Source: Cacajao melanocephalus (Eukaryota > Chordata > Mammalia > Primates > Pitheciidae). Taken from it: a stretch of 64,000 bases of DNA. The position numbers and the translations under genes are program-made. This document shows positions 18,379 to 29,990 of the stretch, piece by piece (within the stretch, counting starts at the first letter, position 1; the number at the start of each line of letters is the position of its first letter). A model generated the notes under the pieces. The model had not been told where the DNA came from and did not search any database. It saw only the letters and a list, made by a program, of their open reading frames with translations. The DNA lies in contig CAUYLG010048349.1 in assembly GCA_963573385.1 (NCBI GenBank), positions 1 through 64,000 on the forward strand, in the 5' to 3' direction.

Positions 18379-19415
18379 GGCTATTGTTTCTGCAGGCAAA
18401 CTATTTTTCTGTTTTCATTTTATGTCATACAAAGTAGGAGTTTAAGAATTTATTTTTGGTAAAACTAGAACACTGTCTTCAAATTAATAAGAGCCTTGTT
18501 GTGTGGGAGAAATACTCTCTTCAAAATCCCTCCACGAAATTGATCTTAAAGAGACTGGCTGAGTCAAATGCTAAACAGATCTGTCCTGTTTCTGGCTGCT
18601 GCCTGTCAAAATTGCTGACCTTATGCTTATGTATTCAAATGCTTCCTGGAAGTCAAAACATATTTTTGAAAGTTTCTAGTGGAATAGAACTAAGCCTGTC
18701 ACTTGGTTTTAAAAGGTGGAAATTGAGATAAGACAAAATGGTTGAGATTAATTTCACGTCAAAAGAATAGAGGTGAGAAGGGAATAGAAATTTCCGTAAA
18801 TCCTATCAACTATCTTTTAGGTTGAGGATCCTGTGAAATAATCCTTCCCTTCCCAACCAACAATGAAGACAATTGATACAACTCTCATACTGAAGGATTC
18901 CTGCTGTGTCAGCGATTACATTACATTAATTTATGATAGAAATATAAAGAATATAAGCTTCAAAAAACTGAGAATTGTTAAATTATACATTGGATTTTGG
19001 AGGCTATTGTTTGGGAGTTTTTCTTGTTTTGTTTTTCTTTCTTTGATAACAGTTCACTCAATTAGCTATACCAGAGGCATCTGTGGCTGGCTGCAAACGT
19101 GAAGGAGGCACTGTGCTTGAAGATGACAGTTCCACACCTTGGGCTGACAGTTATGAGATTCTTGCTTCTAAAATAAGATGGAACCTGAAGGATGGGATGA
19201 TTCTAACATACTAAGAATTTGACTTGAATTGGAATCTTAGAACGTCCCTTGAATTTTTTTCTCATTGGCGTTGGATTCTGTTGTCTTTACTGATAGAAAT
19301 TTCTTTTCCTTCCATTCTTGGTTTATGACAAACCACCAACGGTCCGTGCATGGTCTTTTTTCATTTTACTTGTATTTGAAATGAGAATCTGTGAACACAG
19401 TGCCTACTCTAAGGA
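18379..19415. other. Repeat-poor stretch, no gene recognised
   Basis: Contains 91- and 79-codon plus-strand frames (18456-18731, 18863-19102) with no motif that I know. No recognised repeat. Confidence 0.4.
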
Positions 19416-19419
19416 TTAG

Positions 19420-20140
19420 AACATTATTCTCTTTTACCTGTATCTCTGTAATTCTCCTTTATCTTACTCCTTCACCTCCCTTTCCTCCTGCCACCAGAGG
19501 TAACCACCATTCTGAACGTTATCATTCTCTTGCTTCACCCCTACATATCTACGTGTATAGGTAAGCAACACATTGTTTCATGTTGCCTTTGGACTTTATG
19601 AAGCGGTATCATCCCTGGCTTATACAGTCTTATACGGTCTCTTGAGACTTGCTTTACCACTCAGCCTTATATCACTAAGATTTATCCAGGCTGTCATTGC
19701 TATGTAATATTTTTATTTGTATTTATACTGCAGTTTTTCAATAAATGATAGAATAGCTTAATACTATGATTTATCAATACTCGTGTCATTGGGCATTCGG
19801 GCTGTTTCCTGTTTTTACATTAATGACTAGAGCTGTTTGTAAGCATTTGAGTCATCTGACATGCGTGTACTGAGGTTTCCCTTGCGTGTGTATATATATA
19901 TCTAAAGGAAGAACAGCAACCACTGCTGTGTTGTGGTGTATGAAGTCATTCAACTTTACAAAAGAATGTGAAAGGGCTTCCACGGTGGCTGTATCCATTT
20001 ATATTCCCACCAGAGGTGCAGAAAAGATCCTATCAGTTCACATATTCACCAACTCTTTGTATTTTAAGACATCAAGTTTTGCCAGTTGTGTGGTTCTAAA
20101 TCTACTGATAGACTTCTTAAGTATTTTATCTATCACTTAG
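19420..20140 (-). mobile_element. Old L1 3' end
   Basis: Antisense L1 3' UTR in the normal order: 'gaggtaaccaccattctgaac', 'cattgtttcatgttgcctttg', 'tttatccaggctgtcattgc', 'ccatttatattcccaccagagg'. Diverged, no frame. Confidence 0.8.
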
Positions 20141-20291
20141 AAAAAAAAAAGTAGGAAATAAGCTGTGGTTGCCTTCACAGATAGAGGCTAGAAAACAAAG
20201 TGTCATGCCCGCTTGGTTTGATGGCACCCACCTTTTCTCCCAGTTGTCTCACTCCACAGTAGTTGACATCCTTTTCTCATCCTCACTAGAA

Positions 20292-20478
20292 ATGTGAAAA
20301 CCTTTGCCTCTGCACAGTGGAATCCCTTGGGACGTTAAAAAAAATGCTGATATCTGGACCCCACCTCTAGAGACTCTGATTTCTTTGTCTGGAGCCCAGA
20401 TTTGAACATAGGGATTTTTAAAATAAAAGCTTCCTGGGTGATTCTAATGTGCAGTCAAAGTTGAGAATTACTGCTTTA
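20292..20478 (+). mobile_element. MER5A-type hAT element
   Basis: Reads as MER5: 'tggaatcccttgggacgttaa', CTGGACCCCACCTCTAGAGA, 'gggtgattctaatgtgca' and a closing 'gttgagaattactg' terminus. Confidence 0.85.
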
Positions 20479-20721
20479 AAATATAGAAATCTTGAGAAGC
20501 ATAAGCTCAGGGTAGCCTGATATTATTAATTACTCTTTTTCTCATTTCTAAAGTACAAAGTTTGCATTATTTTGGAGAATTCTCTTGCCTCTAATTTCAA
20601 ACTCAGCAGTCTTTGAGAATTTTTTTGGGTTTTGTTTTGGTGTTTGTTGTTGGTAAAAGTAAATAGTAGAAATTCAATAAAAGTATAGACTAGCAATTAT
20701 GCTCGACATTTATTCTTATAA

Positions 20722-20882
20722 CTGTGGATCTCAAACTTGAGTGTGCATAAGAAACACCTGGGAAGCATTTTGTTTTGTTTTAGAATTGCAGACTTTCATT
20801 CAATAAGTCTCGGTGTGAGCCCAGGAATCTGTGTTCTAGCAAAGTGATTATGATGTTGGTGGTTCTAGAGTCACCTTTGGAT
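20722..20882 (+). mobile_element. MER5A-type hAT element, second copy
   Basis: Starts GTGGATCTCAAACTTGAGTG and carries 'aagaaacacctgggaagc' and 'gagcccaggaatctgtgttc'. Same orientation as the copy 240 bases upstream. Confidence 0.8.
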
Positions 20883-20889
20883 AAAAACG

Positions 20890-21052
20890 GCCCCATAATA
20901 ATCCTACAATGTAAGTAGTGTTCTCATTTACATATGAGGGGATGTGAATCTCAGAGAAGTTAAGAAACCCACACCAGGTCACACAGCTCCCTGGGGGACT
21001 AGCCTTTGCTCTGTGAGCGCTCAGCCCTGCTCATAGTGTGCCTCTGACAAGG
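20890..21052 (-). mobile_element. MIR SINE
   Basis: Antisense MIR: 'aatcctacaatgtaagtagtg', 'cagagaagttaagaaac', GGTCACACAGCTCCC. Good core match. Confidence 0.85.
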
Positions 21053-21439
21053 CTCCCAGAATTTAGGAAAGTGTGCCATGGTTTGGAACATGGGTTATCT
21101 TCTCTATACTTACATTCTTTCTTAATCTGACATGACTTTCTCTCCTCATCAAAAAACCGTAAAAACCATGGTCCTCTCAAATTAGCCAGACGCACTGAAT
21201 AAGCCATCTATTGCTCTGTCCGGCGGTCCCTTCATCCATCCCATATCTAATACCTGTATTTAATCTGCTACCCAAATCCACCTCGTTCCTGTGAGCTTTC
21301 AGGTAGGTTGCACTCTGAACATGGTCCGAGGATGCCTAGTGTTTTCTACAGGATGCCTCATTCCACAGATCTATAACCAAATGCAAGTGTTTTCTTTTAG
21401 ACATACACGCATTGGTTCCATTTACCTATGGGGTTTGAT

Positions 21440-21790
21440 TATTTGGGACACTTTGGATTGCAGAGTAGAGAACACCAATCCAAGCAAGCAAAGGAGAACT
21501 TACTGGTTTATGTCACAAGAACAGGCAAGGATACAGTTGGGATGTAAGGACCTCCCTCCATTCAGGATCTCATGCCTCTGTCCATCTCTGCACCACGGTG
21601 TCCTCTTCTGCCCTCTGCTTAGTAGCAGATGTGGCTTTTGGCAGGATTACTGCCCTGTCCTTCACAGATTCATTATTGAAAATGAGTGTGTTGCCCACCC
21701 CAGCTCCGAGGTAGAAAGCTTTGGCTTCATTTTGGTTACATGCCTGACCCAGGATCAATTAACTGTGGACAGATGGTGAGCCACTATGCT
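21440..21790 (+). repeat. Ancient interspersed repeat, family not named
   Basis: Matches a common mammalian repeat I recall ('gagaacttactggtttatgtcac', 'ttagtagcagatgtggctttt', 'aactgtggacagatgg'). Related copies appear at 47870-48272 and 60885-61200. A 162-codon plus-strand frame (21291-21779) crosses it and is almost surely chance. Confidence 0.5.
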
Positions 21791-22679
21791 TGTCAACCTC
21801 ATAGTGGAAACGGAGAAAAGGGTAGTTTTCCTATAAAGTGGAGGAATGTGCCCTAGGTACGGGGCTAAGGGACTGCTGGACAGTCAGAGCAATAGATGGC
21901 TTATTCAGTGCATCTAGCTAATTTGGGAGGAGCATGGCAACTTTGTGTATTTGGGTTTCTGTATGGTTAAAGTGTTTAACTTATGTATAACATAAGTAAC
22001 TTTCTATGGTATGCCCATCTCCATAGATAACCAAAGGCAAGCTAAAAAAAGCCTACTTGCCTGCCATTGGCTCAATACTTTGATTTTGATTTTGAAATGG
22101 ATTAATTTTTTCTGAGAAAATTGTACATAGAGAATTTCTTATTAAAAATTGAGCTTGCAAAGTATCAAATATATTATATTTTTGTTTTTATTTCACCCTA
22201 AAACAATGACTTTAGTTGACAGTGACTTCCATGCAGCCTTAATAATTATTTCTAAACTCACGTACAAGTGGATGGAAGTATTTCTGTGCACATTTAGAAA
22301 ACTTATATTCATTGCACGTCTCCCTCCCCTGCCGCCCTCCCCTCCCCGCCGAGTGAGGGCTTTACCATGAAATTAGGGCCTTTGGCCTATGTATTTTTAA
22401 TCATGCTCATATTGTACTACATCTGCAACCATCTGTAATACAGCTGTATGTGTTTACATGAAACACAATATACTTTTAAGTTCCATTTGTGAGCATATGG
22501 TAACTTGTCAAGGAAACATTTGATCATGTTTATGTCTGTATTTGGCCATGAAAACCTCATAATTACTCTCAATAATTACATATGCTTTTCATGCTACCTG
22601 TAATAAATGCAAAGGTATCATATGTGTTGGCCTTGTGATAAATATTTTTGTATGTAAAGGCAGTCCTCTTAATGTTTGC
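21791..22679. other. Repeat-free AT-rich block with a C-rich patch
   Basis: No repeat recognised. 22322-22347 has five C tracts of three or more, giving a predicted G-quadruplex on the minus strand. 22380-22640 is AT-rich complex sequence that could be conserved noncoding DNA. Confidence 0.4.
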
Positions 22680-22965
<286 letters not shown>

Positions 22966-24234
22966 GAATGTTTTCTTCAGTAGCCATGTTTATGTCTACC
23001 GATTGTGATGTCAAGGGCATATTCCAGTTTGTATCTGTAGCTGCTACAAGAAGGGTGTAATGGGATCTGTGGTTACATTCTTGCTCTTCCCATCTGGGTA
23101 TTTCTGAGTGTATTTACTCCAGGAGTGTATTTACTCCAGGGCCACTGGTTCTGTTGGCTACATGCAAAGTATATCTATCTGTCTGTTAATGCTCCTGTTT
23201 CCCATGATGATATTCGCTGCTGAGATACTTCCTAGGAAGTTTTGCTTTCCTATCTCCTCCTTTAAGTGCTTTTTTTTAAGTGTTCTCGTTTTAACTGATT
23301 ATCAAACTAGCAGACTTAATTTCAGTGAGTTTTTCTCAACTCAATTGCAGGGTCTTTCGCAGGTCATTTTGTGCTCCTACTTACTGCTCAGAAGTGGTAC
23401 AAAGTCAGCAGCTTGAGAGATGGACCTGCCACCCATGATCTCTCCTCCAAGTTCTCAGGATGTTTGGAAGGTTAAAATTTCACTGAGTAGAATTTCCATC
23501 TGGCTTGGCAATCAATGCCAGATTAAGTCCAAATACTCTTTCCAAGTCTCTTGAAGGATGTGCTAGCCTCTCTACTGAGTTATTCTTTAGGATCACACCA
23601 TTTCTCCATGCAAGAATGACATATCTGAGTGACTGCCATTAAGTCCACATGGTGAAAGTGTTTGCTTATCCTGCTGTGTGATGCTGGCTATCATATTGTC
23701 AGTTGATGAGGTTTTATTTTTTGCTTGTCTTCTTTCATGTAAGTATTTCCAGAGCAGAGGCATTGGCTTGCAGAAGGTGTGTCTGCAATCAGTCCAGTTT
23801 CCCCAGATGTGCTGAGGCTTCAACAAGGGTTTTTTTAAAAAACTTATGCTAGAATACTCATCTTCAGAAAATGTTTTAAAGTTGATGCAATAAAATAGCT
23901 GCCAACTGAGCATACATTTTGAGGTAGTTTTCTTTAATGGGAGTATATGCTCATCCACACTCTTTCCAGTGTGAAATATTTTAAGACAGCTGGTTAGAGT
24001 TGAGGGTGCCTTTTTTGGTTATAAAATGATGACAGAACTCTAAAAAATCACATGGTTATTTATCAGCATTAAAAACAGTCTTTTACATCCATTAATGTAT
24101 TTATTCTTTATAACAGCCTCTGTGGAATAGGCATCATAAAGGGTTTTTATTTGTTTGTTTTTGGTCTACTGTTATTTAAGCATTATCATAAAACCTGAGA
24201 AAGAGAAACATAATCAGTGGTCATCTAGACTAAC
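22966..24234. other. Repeat-poor stretch, no gene recognised
   Basis: Frames of 102 codons (plus, 23108-23416) and 121 codons (minus, 23593-23958) lack recognisable motifs. Contains a perfect 17-base tandem duplication at 23106-23139. Confidence 0.4.
23106..23139 (+). repeat. 17-base tandem duplication
   Basis: GAGTGTATTTACTCCAG occurs twice without a gap or mismatch (23106-23122 and 23123-23139), consistent with a recent replication slip. Confidence 0.95.
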
Positions 24235-24315
24235 TCTGCTATTTTACAGATGAAGAAATTGAAGTTCACAGAGATTAAATCACTCACTTAGGGACCTAGC
24301 TAGTGAATGGCCATT
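24235..24315 (-). mobile_element. MIR core fragment
   Basis: CTATTTTACAGATGAAGAAA followed by 'gttcacagagattaaatcactc' and 'gacctagctagtga' follows antisense MIR. Short and diverged. Confidence 0.55.
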
Positions 24316-24384
24316 CACTTTGTACTTGCACAGATACAAACTAGATAATGAATGGCCCTGAAATTGTTTCCCAGTCCGTGGTTA

Positions 24385-24560
24385 AAGACACAGCTTTGTC
24401 TGAGACCTGACTGGTACTTTTGACTATGTGATGTGCCAATTGTCTAACACTTCTGGGCCTCAGTTTCTTTACCTGTATTATGGATTATTGTAAATATTAG
24501 ACTACATCTAACAAATGCTATTAACCCAGTGCTTACCATCAAATAGGTAGTTAATTTGTG
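24385..24560 (+). mobile_element. MIR SINE
   Basis: Sense MIR: 'gtgccaattgtctaacac', GGGCCTCAGTTTCTTTACCT, then 'gctattaacccagtgcttacc'. Confidence 0.8.
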
Positions 24561-24575
24561 TTAGTCAGTTCATAG

Positions 24576-24868
<293 letters not shown>

Positions 24869-25257
24869 GCTGTGCTTATTTTCAATATTCTTTTCTCAGG
24901 GATCTTGGTAACCAGAGCAAGATGGTAGTTTTTCAGCTTTTACAATGCCTTTGTTTAGAAGTCTTGTATGAGTATGTTTGCTCCATCATTTAAAACTTCT
25001 CTCAGTGCAATTTGGAAGGGTTTAATATAGAAGAAGAGCAGGGACATTGGGAGGGGGTCTAATGATAGCTTGTCACATGTTCTTTTAGAAGCTGAATTAG
25101 GTAGTTTTTGCCTTACTGGTCCACTCTCATTTAACTGTGAGATATCCTGACACTTCAAACAGGTACCATATTGTGTTTTAAACCTGATGCTGTTTAGAGC
25201 ACATGCTCCAAAGGGTGGTCTGTGTTTCATGCCACCCAGTTAAGGCATGTGTCACCT
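24869..25257. other. Unassigned spacer
   Basis: No recognised repeat or gene; a 91-codon minus-strand frame without motifs. Confidence 0.4.
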
Positions 25258-25645
25258 CTTGTTATGGACTGAATGCCTGTGACTCCCTAGGTTTCTCTTT
25301 GAAACCCTAACCCCCAGTTTGATGGCATTTGGAGATGAGGCCTTAGGGAGGTAGGTAAGGTTAGATTAGATCATGAAAGTGGGGCCCTCGTAATGGGATT
25401 TATGGCCTTATAATAAGAGGAAGAGAGTGTGTACTCTCTCTCCATGTGAACACAGAGAAAAGGCCATGTGAGGACTCAGCAGAAAGGTGGTCATCTGCAA
25501 GCCAGGAGGAGAGACCTCCCTAGAAGCCAAACATTGCCTGATCTTGATCTTGGACTTTCCACACTCGAGAACTCTGTTCTGTTGTTTAAGCCACACAGTC
25601 TATGATATTTTGTTATGGTAGCTGGGCTGGAACAGACTGAGACAC
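25258..25645 (+). mobile_element. MaLR solo LTR, MLT1-type
   Basis: Begins TGTTATGGACTGAATGCCTG and contains CCTAACCCCCAGTTTGATGG, GCCATGTGAGGACTCAGCAG, GATCTTGGACTTTCCACACT and a 'ttgtttaagccacacagtct' 3' zone: the MLT1-class order. No internal retroviral genes flank it, so it is a solo LTR. Confidence 0.75.
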
Positions 25646-26683
25646 CACTGCTGGAGTGCGTATTGTTCAATTATTTACTTCCTTATTTGCCTAAATGCTG
25701 CACTTTCACTATGTCTCCATGATGGAAGAGGCATGACTGTTAAGATGCATCGAGGTTCTTCTCTACCTGTCAAAGTCCTCTGCCACGTGGGGATGTTGGG
25801 CCAGGGACTCAAGCAAAAGCAGTCATCCAACCCCTTTGTATTAGGTCTTTGGTGGTTTAAAATCTTATATGAATCAAGAGCTGGGAGAGTGCTAATGTTC
25901 ACAGGTTTTTATAGAACATAAAAGCTCTGTAATACAGTTATTTTGCATGTTATATAAATAATATCCCTGCAAGTATTTATTCATTTACTCTTCATTTACA
26001 TAATTGCTTATAATCTTTTTTTATATATATTTCTGTCCCCTGCACCACCCCTCCCACCTCTTTTTTTGCCATGGTTCATATGCTTTTATGTAACCTGAGC
26101 TATAAAAGACTGGAATACTGCAGATATTCTATCTGCCATATCTGTCATTTTCTTATGACGAGTACTTAGTCTATCATATGCAAATCTCTGTATAGATACC
26201 AATGTCCTTTTAGCTATTTATTAATCTTACCTTGTTTCTTTGGCTTCTGAATCACTTTGCTGAAGTTGAAATCATCTGAGGTCAGAGCCAGTTTTTATTT
26301 AACTAGACTGAGTGCAGCTAAACCTGGATTATAGCCAAGAAAGATCTTACACCAAGTGCCTACAAAATTAGAAGCATTGCCAAGGACGCATCAGTGGAGT
26401 GTTTTGTTTACTGAAGTCTTATTCTGAAATAAATTTTAGGCCCTGGTGATGAAAGCTTTTGGTTGTTATTGGTAGAACTCCTAAAACATGTAATGTCATT
26501 AATTTTGCTTTTAATTTTTTTAGCATAAACTTTCTCCTTCATTTCTTCTTTCCAGAGATTTTGGGTCTATCCATTGATTGCCATCTGTGTGTTCAAACAT
26601 GTGACTAGGTAGAAGAGAGGTAAACAGGGGTATATTCACTTGTTATCATGGAAAAGTTACTATTCAAGACTCTGTAAGGGGAA
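25646..26683. other. Repeat-poor stretch, no gene recognised
   Basis: AT-rich with small unassigned frames of up to about 75 codons. No element recognised. Confidence 0.4.
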
Positions 26684-27062
26684 TGTGGCAGTTCTAAAGG
26701 CTGCAAATATTCTGGCAGGGTTGTAGTATTGCACCTTCCCTCCTCCTCTGAAGGTAGATGGAAGCCATGTGTCTTGCTATGGCTAATGAAATGTGAGAGA
26801 AGTGTTGGAAGCTTTAAGAGCCAGTGCATGATTCAACATCTTCCCATCCCAGTGATCGTGAAAGCAAGTGTTGAGATGGAGCCTTTGTTTCCTGGGTCTT
26901 TAATTGACCGTGATAAGACAAATTATTGCCAACCTGTACTAGACGTATATCTTTGGCAATATCCTTCGGTTGGGATTTTGTTGGGATGAGGGACTCAACA
27001 AAATCCCAACCAAAGGATACTGATTTGGCATACCCAGTATAACCTAACCTATTCTGATTGTT
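26684..27062 (+). repeat. LTR-like interspersed repeat, family not named
   Basis: Phrases 'gctaatgaaatgtgagagaagtg', TTTAAGAGCCAGTGCATGAT and the closing TATAACCTAACCTATTCTGA match an LTR-like repeat that I recall. A snap-back hairpin (26960-27019) replaces part of its 3' zone. Confidence 0.5.
26960..27019. repeat. Near-perfect hairpin, 24-bp arms
   Basis: Arms at 26960-26983 and 26996-27019 are reverse complements with one mismatch, separated by 12 bases. Confidence 0.97.
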
Positions 27063-27564
27063 GTAGGGTATCAGAGAAGTGTCCTTACACTCAGGGAGCT
27101 TTCGATTTAATATAGCAGAGAAGATGTTTGCATAATGAAGAAGGAACCAGCTGCTTAACTGTACTCTTTATTTAGCCACATTACTGAACAAGAGACAAGC
27201 TGATTATAGCATAATATTGAGATTTTGAGTATATTCCTGAGACCCTGGTTTCAACTGGGAAAAATAACTTTTTTTCCCTAAGACTTTCAGATCACAATTG
27301 AAAAGAAAACTTATGCAAGGAATTATGACTTGCTATGAATTAGCCACTGGATGCATGATATCTTTAAAAAAGACTCATTATGAGTTATCTCTTATTGTTC
27401 TTTTTATATTATAATCTGCATAGGAAATGGAATGAAAGTATTTATAACAGTACAGATTTACTTTGGCATCTATTAATCGAAATCGTTCTTTATCTTTTTA
27501 GTATGTGGGGACGACCTGCTTGACAACACATACTCATGGCTACTATTGGTGAAATTGCTAATTC
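27063..27564. other. Unassigned AT-rich spacer
   Basis: No recognised repeat or gene. Confidence 0.4.
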
Positions 27565-29990
27565 ATTCCTTCCTTATTTGGTAATTCATTCCACAAACAT
27601 TTACTGGGCATCAGGTATAAACCAGGCATAGCTGTCAATGCTGTCGGTACAGCAAGAGACAAGACAGTCTCTGACTTTGTGTCTTACATTTTAGTGAGAG
27701 AATTGGGTAATAAGCAAATAAAGGTACAGCGTGGCATCAGTGATGAATGTTATAAAGACAAAACAGAGAAATGAGATAGCTCAAGGTGCAAGATTTCAGA
27801 TAGGGTGCTCAGGAAAGGCTGCTTTGAGAAGGTGACATTTGAACAAGAAATTGAAGAAAGCAGGGAGAAAACCCAAGTGACTACCCCGAGGAAGAATCCT
27901 TCAAGTGACATAAATAGCCATTGCAATGACCCTGAGGCAGGGATGTAGTAGGATGTTTGAACAACAGCAAAGAAACCAGTGTGGCTGGAAGAAGGGTGAG
28001 CAAGTGAGGAGGGGTGGGTAGGAGATGAAGCCAGAGACGTGGTCAGGAGTCACAAAACCAGGGCCTGCCCTGCATCTGATGAGAAGCCATTGGGATTTTG
28101 AATGTGGGAGAGCGGTGCCCTGCTTTATGTTGGAAACTGGTGTAGTCTGTGGAGGGCAAGAGAACAAACAGGGAGACCAGCAAGGAGACTTGTGCATGAG
28201 TCCAGATGGGAGATGATGGGGTTTTGGACACAGTTGGCAAGTGTGGTTATTGTGAGATGTGTTGGGTTCAGGATATGTTTTGAAAATATTGCTATTAGGA
28301 CTTTGTGATTTGATGTGGACTTTGGCCTGAGCATCTGATTGGCTGATGATGCCATTTTCTCAGATGAGGAGAATGTCCAAGATGCTGTTAACTACTCAAG
28401 AGAAGATGGCCATTGTGTATTGCATATATGAGCCTGGACTTGAGGGGAAAGGTTAGGACTGGATATATGAGGTTGGTCATTCAATGGATAGGTGGATTTG
28501 AATCTATGAGATTGGATGAGATTTTTTTTTTTTTTGATACATAGTCTTGCTCAGTTGCCCTGGCTGGAGTGCAGTGGCACGATCTCAACTCACTGCAACC
28601 TCTGCCACCCAGGTTCAAGCAATTCTCGTGCCTCAGCTTCCGAGTAGCTTAGATTTACAGATGTGCACCACCACGCCTGGCTAATTTTTGTATTTTTAGC
28701 AGAGACAGGGTTTTACCGTGTCGGCCAGGCTGATCTTGAACTCCTGGCCTCAAGTGATCTGCCTGCTTTGGCCTCCAAAGTGCTGGGGTCACAAGCATGA
28801 GCCACCGCGCCTGGCCTGGATGAGATTCTCAAAAGAAGGAGTGTACCAAGAGGAGAAAAGATGTTGAAAAACTGAATCTGGGATGCTCCCAACAGTTAGA
28901 GGTTGAAGAGCTGAAGAGGAACCGGTGAAGGGGACTGAAAAGGAGCAGCCATTGAGGAGAGAGGACAGTCAGACAAGTGAAGTGTTCCGCAGCTACGTGA
29001 AGAGAGTGCCAAGGAGGAAGGAGAAATGATAGTTATGAAAATACTACTGAGAGGTTGAGGACCTGGACTGGATATAGCAGCATGGAGATCATGGTGACAT
29101 TGACAATGTCATGTCATTGGTTGGGTGGGAGCACAAGCTTTATTGAAGCTGGTTCAAGTGAGAATAAGAGGTGAGGAAATAGAAGTAGAATATACAGTTC
29201 TTGAGGTATTTTTTGCTGTGGGGTGAGAGGTAAGGAAGATTAGCTATGTAGGATGTGAAGTCAGAAAAATTTAAGTTTTTGAAGATGGGAATTATATTAC
29301 ACTTGAAAGCTGATGATTATTTAGTAGAGATAAAGAAATTGACAGAAGGATCTCCTTAAGTAGGCAAGAGGGATGGGACCTAGTTCAAGTGGTGGGTTGG
29401 CTGCATTAGCTGGAGTTAAGGCATTGCATGTTCTTGATTTGTACAGAGACATATAGGTGAATGCACACAGTTATAGGAAGATGCTGTGATTATCTTCTGC
29501 TTGCCTCTGTTTTCTAAGAAAAATAAGATCATTGGATGGGTGTGAGGAAGGGGTCATTTCTAGTATAAGTTGGCCAAGGAGGTGTAATAAGATTGCTGAG
29601 TGGAACTGAAAGCACATTGAGATTACTGTTGAATCTTTAAGGCAAAATCAACCAGTGTAGTTCTTTATTTTTCTCTAGATTGTGTCTTTTGCTGTGGTGT
29701 AGGGAGAGAGTCTAAGGATTCTCCTATAGTTAATCATGGTCATAGTTTTGCCATCTGAATAATGTGGAAGGGGAGATGGGCAGGCGTGGACTGAGGCACA
29801 TGCAAGGGAGCAATTATTCTGGGTGCCAAAGGCCAGGTTGGAGGAGGTGGAAGAGGAGGATGAAGACATAAAGCAGAGGATGGGCCATAGAGAGGTGGCC
29901 AAGTCAATAGATCCAGGGGCCACTGAGTTGTTGAGAGGCATGAGAGGGAATGAGCTGGAAATTCCTTTGAAATAAAAAGTTGGCAGCTTT
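27565..29990 (-). mobile_element. L2 LINE, long copy split by an Alu
   Basis: Starts with the antisense L2 tail (ATTCATTCCACAAACATTTA) and runs through GCTCAGGAAAGGCTGCTTTG, 'accctgaggcagggatg', 'aaccagtgtggctgg', 'agaagccattgggattttg' and 'caaggagacttgtgc' in the known order. It resumes after the Alu at 28828 toward the L2 5' side. About 2.1 kb of L2 without a usable coding frame. The far end (29300-29990) is less certain. Confidence 0.88.
28523..28816 (-). mobile_element. Alu inserted in L2
   Basis: Antisense Alu with a T run at 28522-28535. Perfect 11-base target site duplication TGGATGAGATT at 28513-28523 and 28817-28827. It inserted after the L2. Confidence 0.97.

Noticed and set aside
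21291..21779. 162-codon plus-strand frame as a gene
   Set aside because: It crosses an ancient interspersed repeat, has no motif, and no splice or promoter support.
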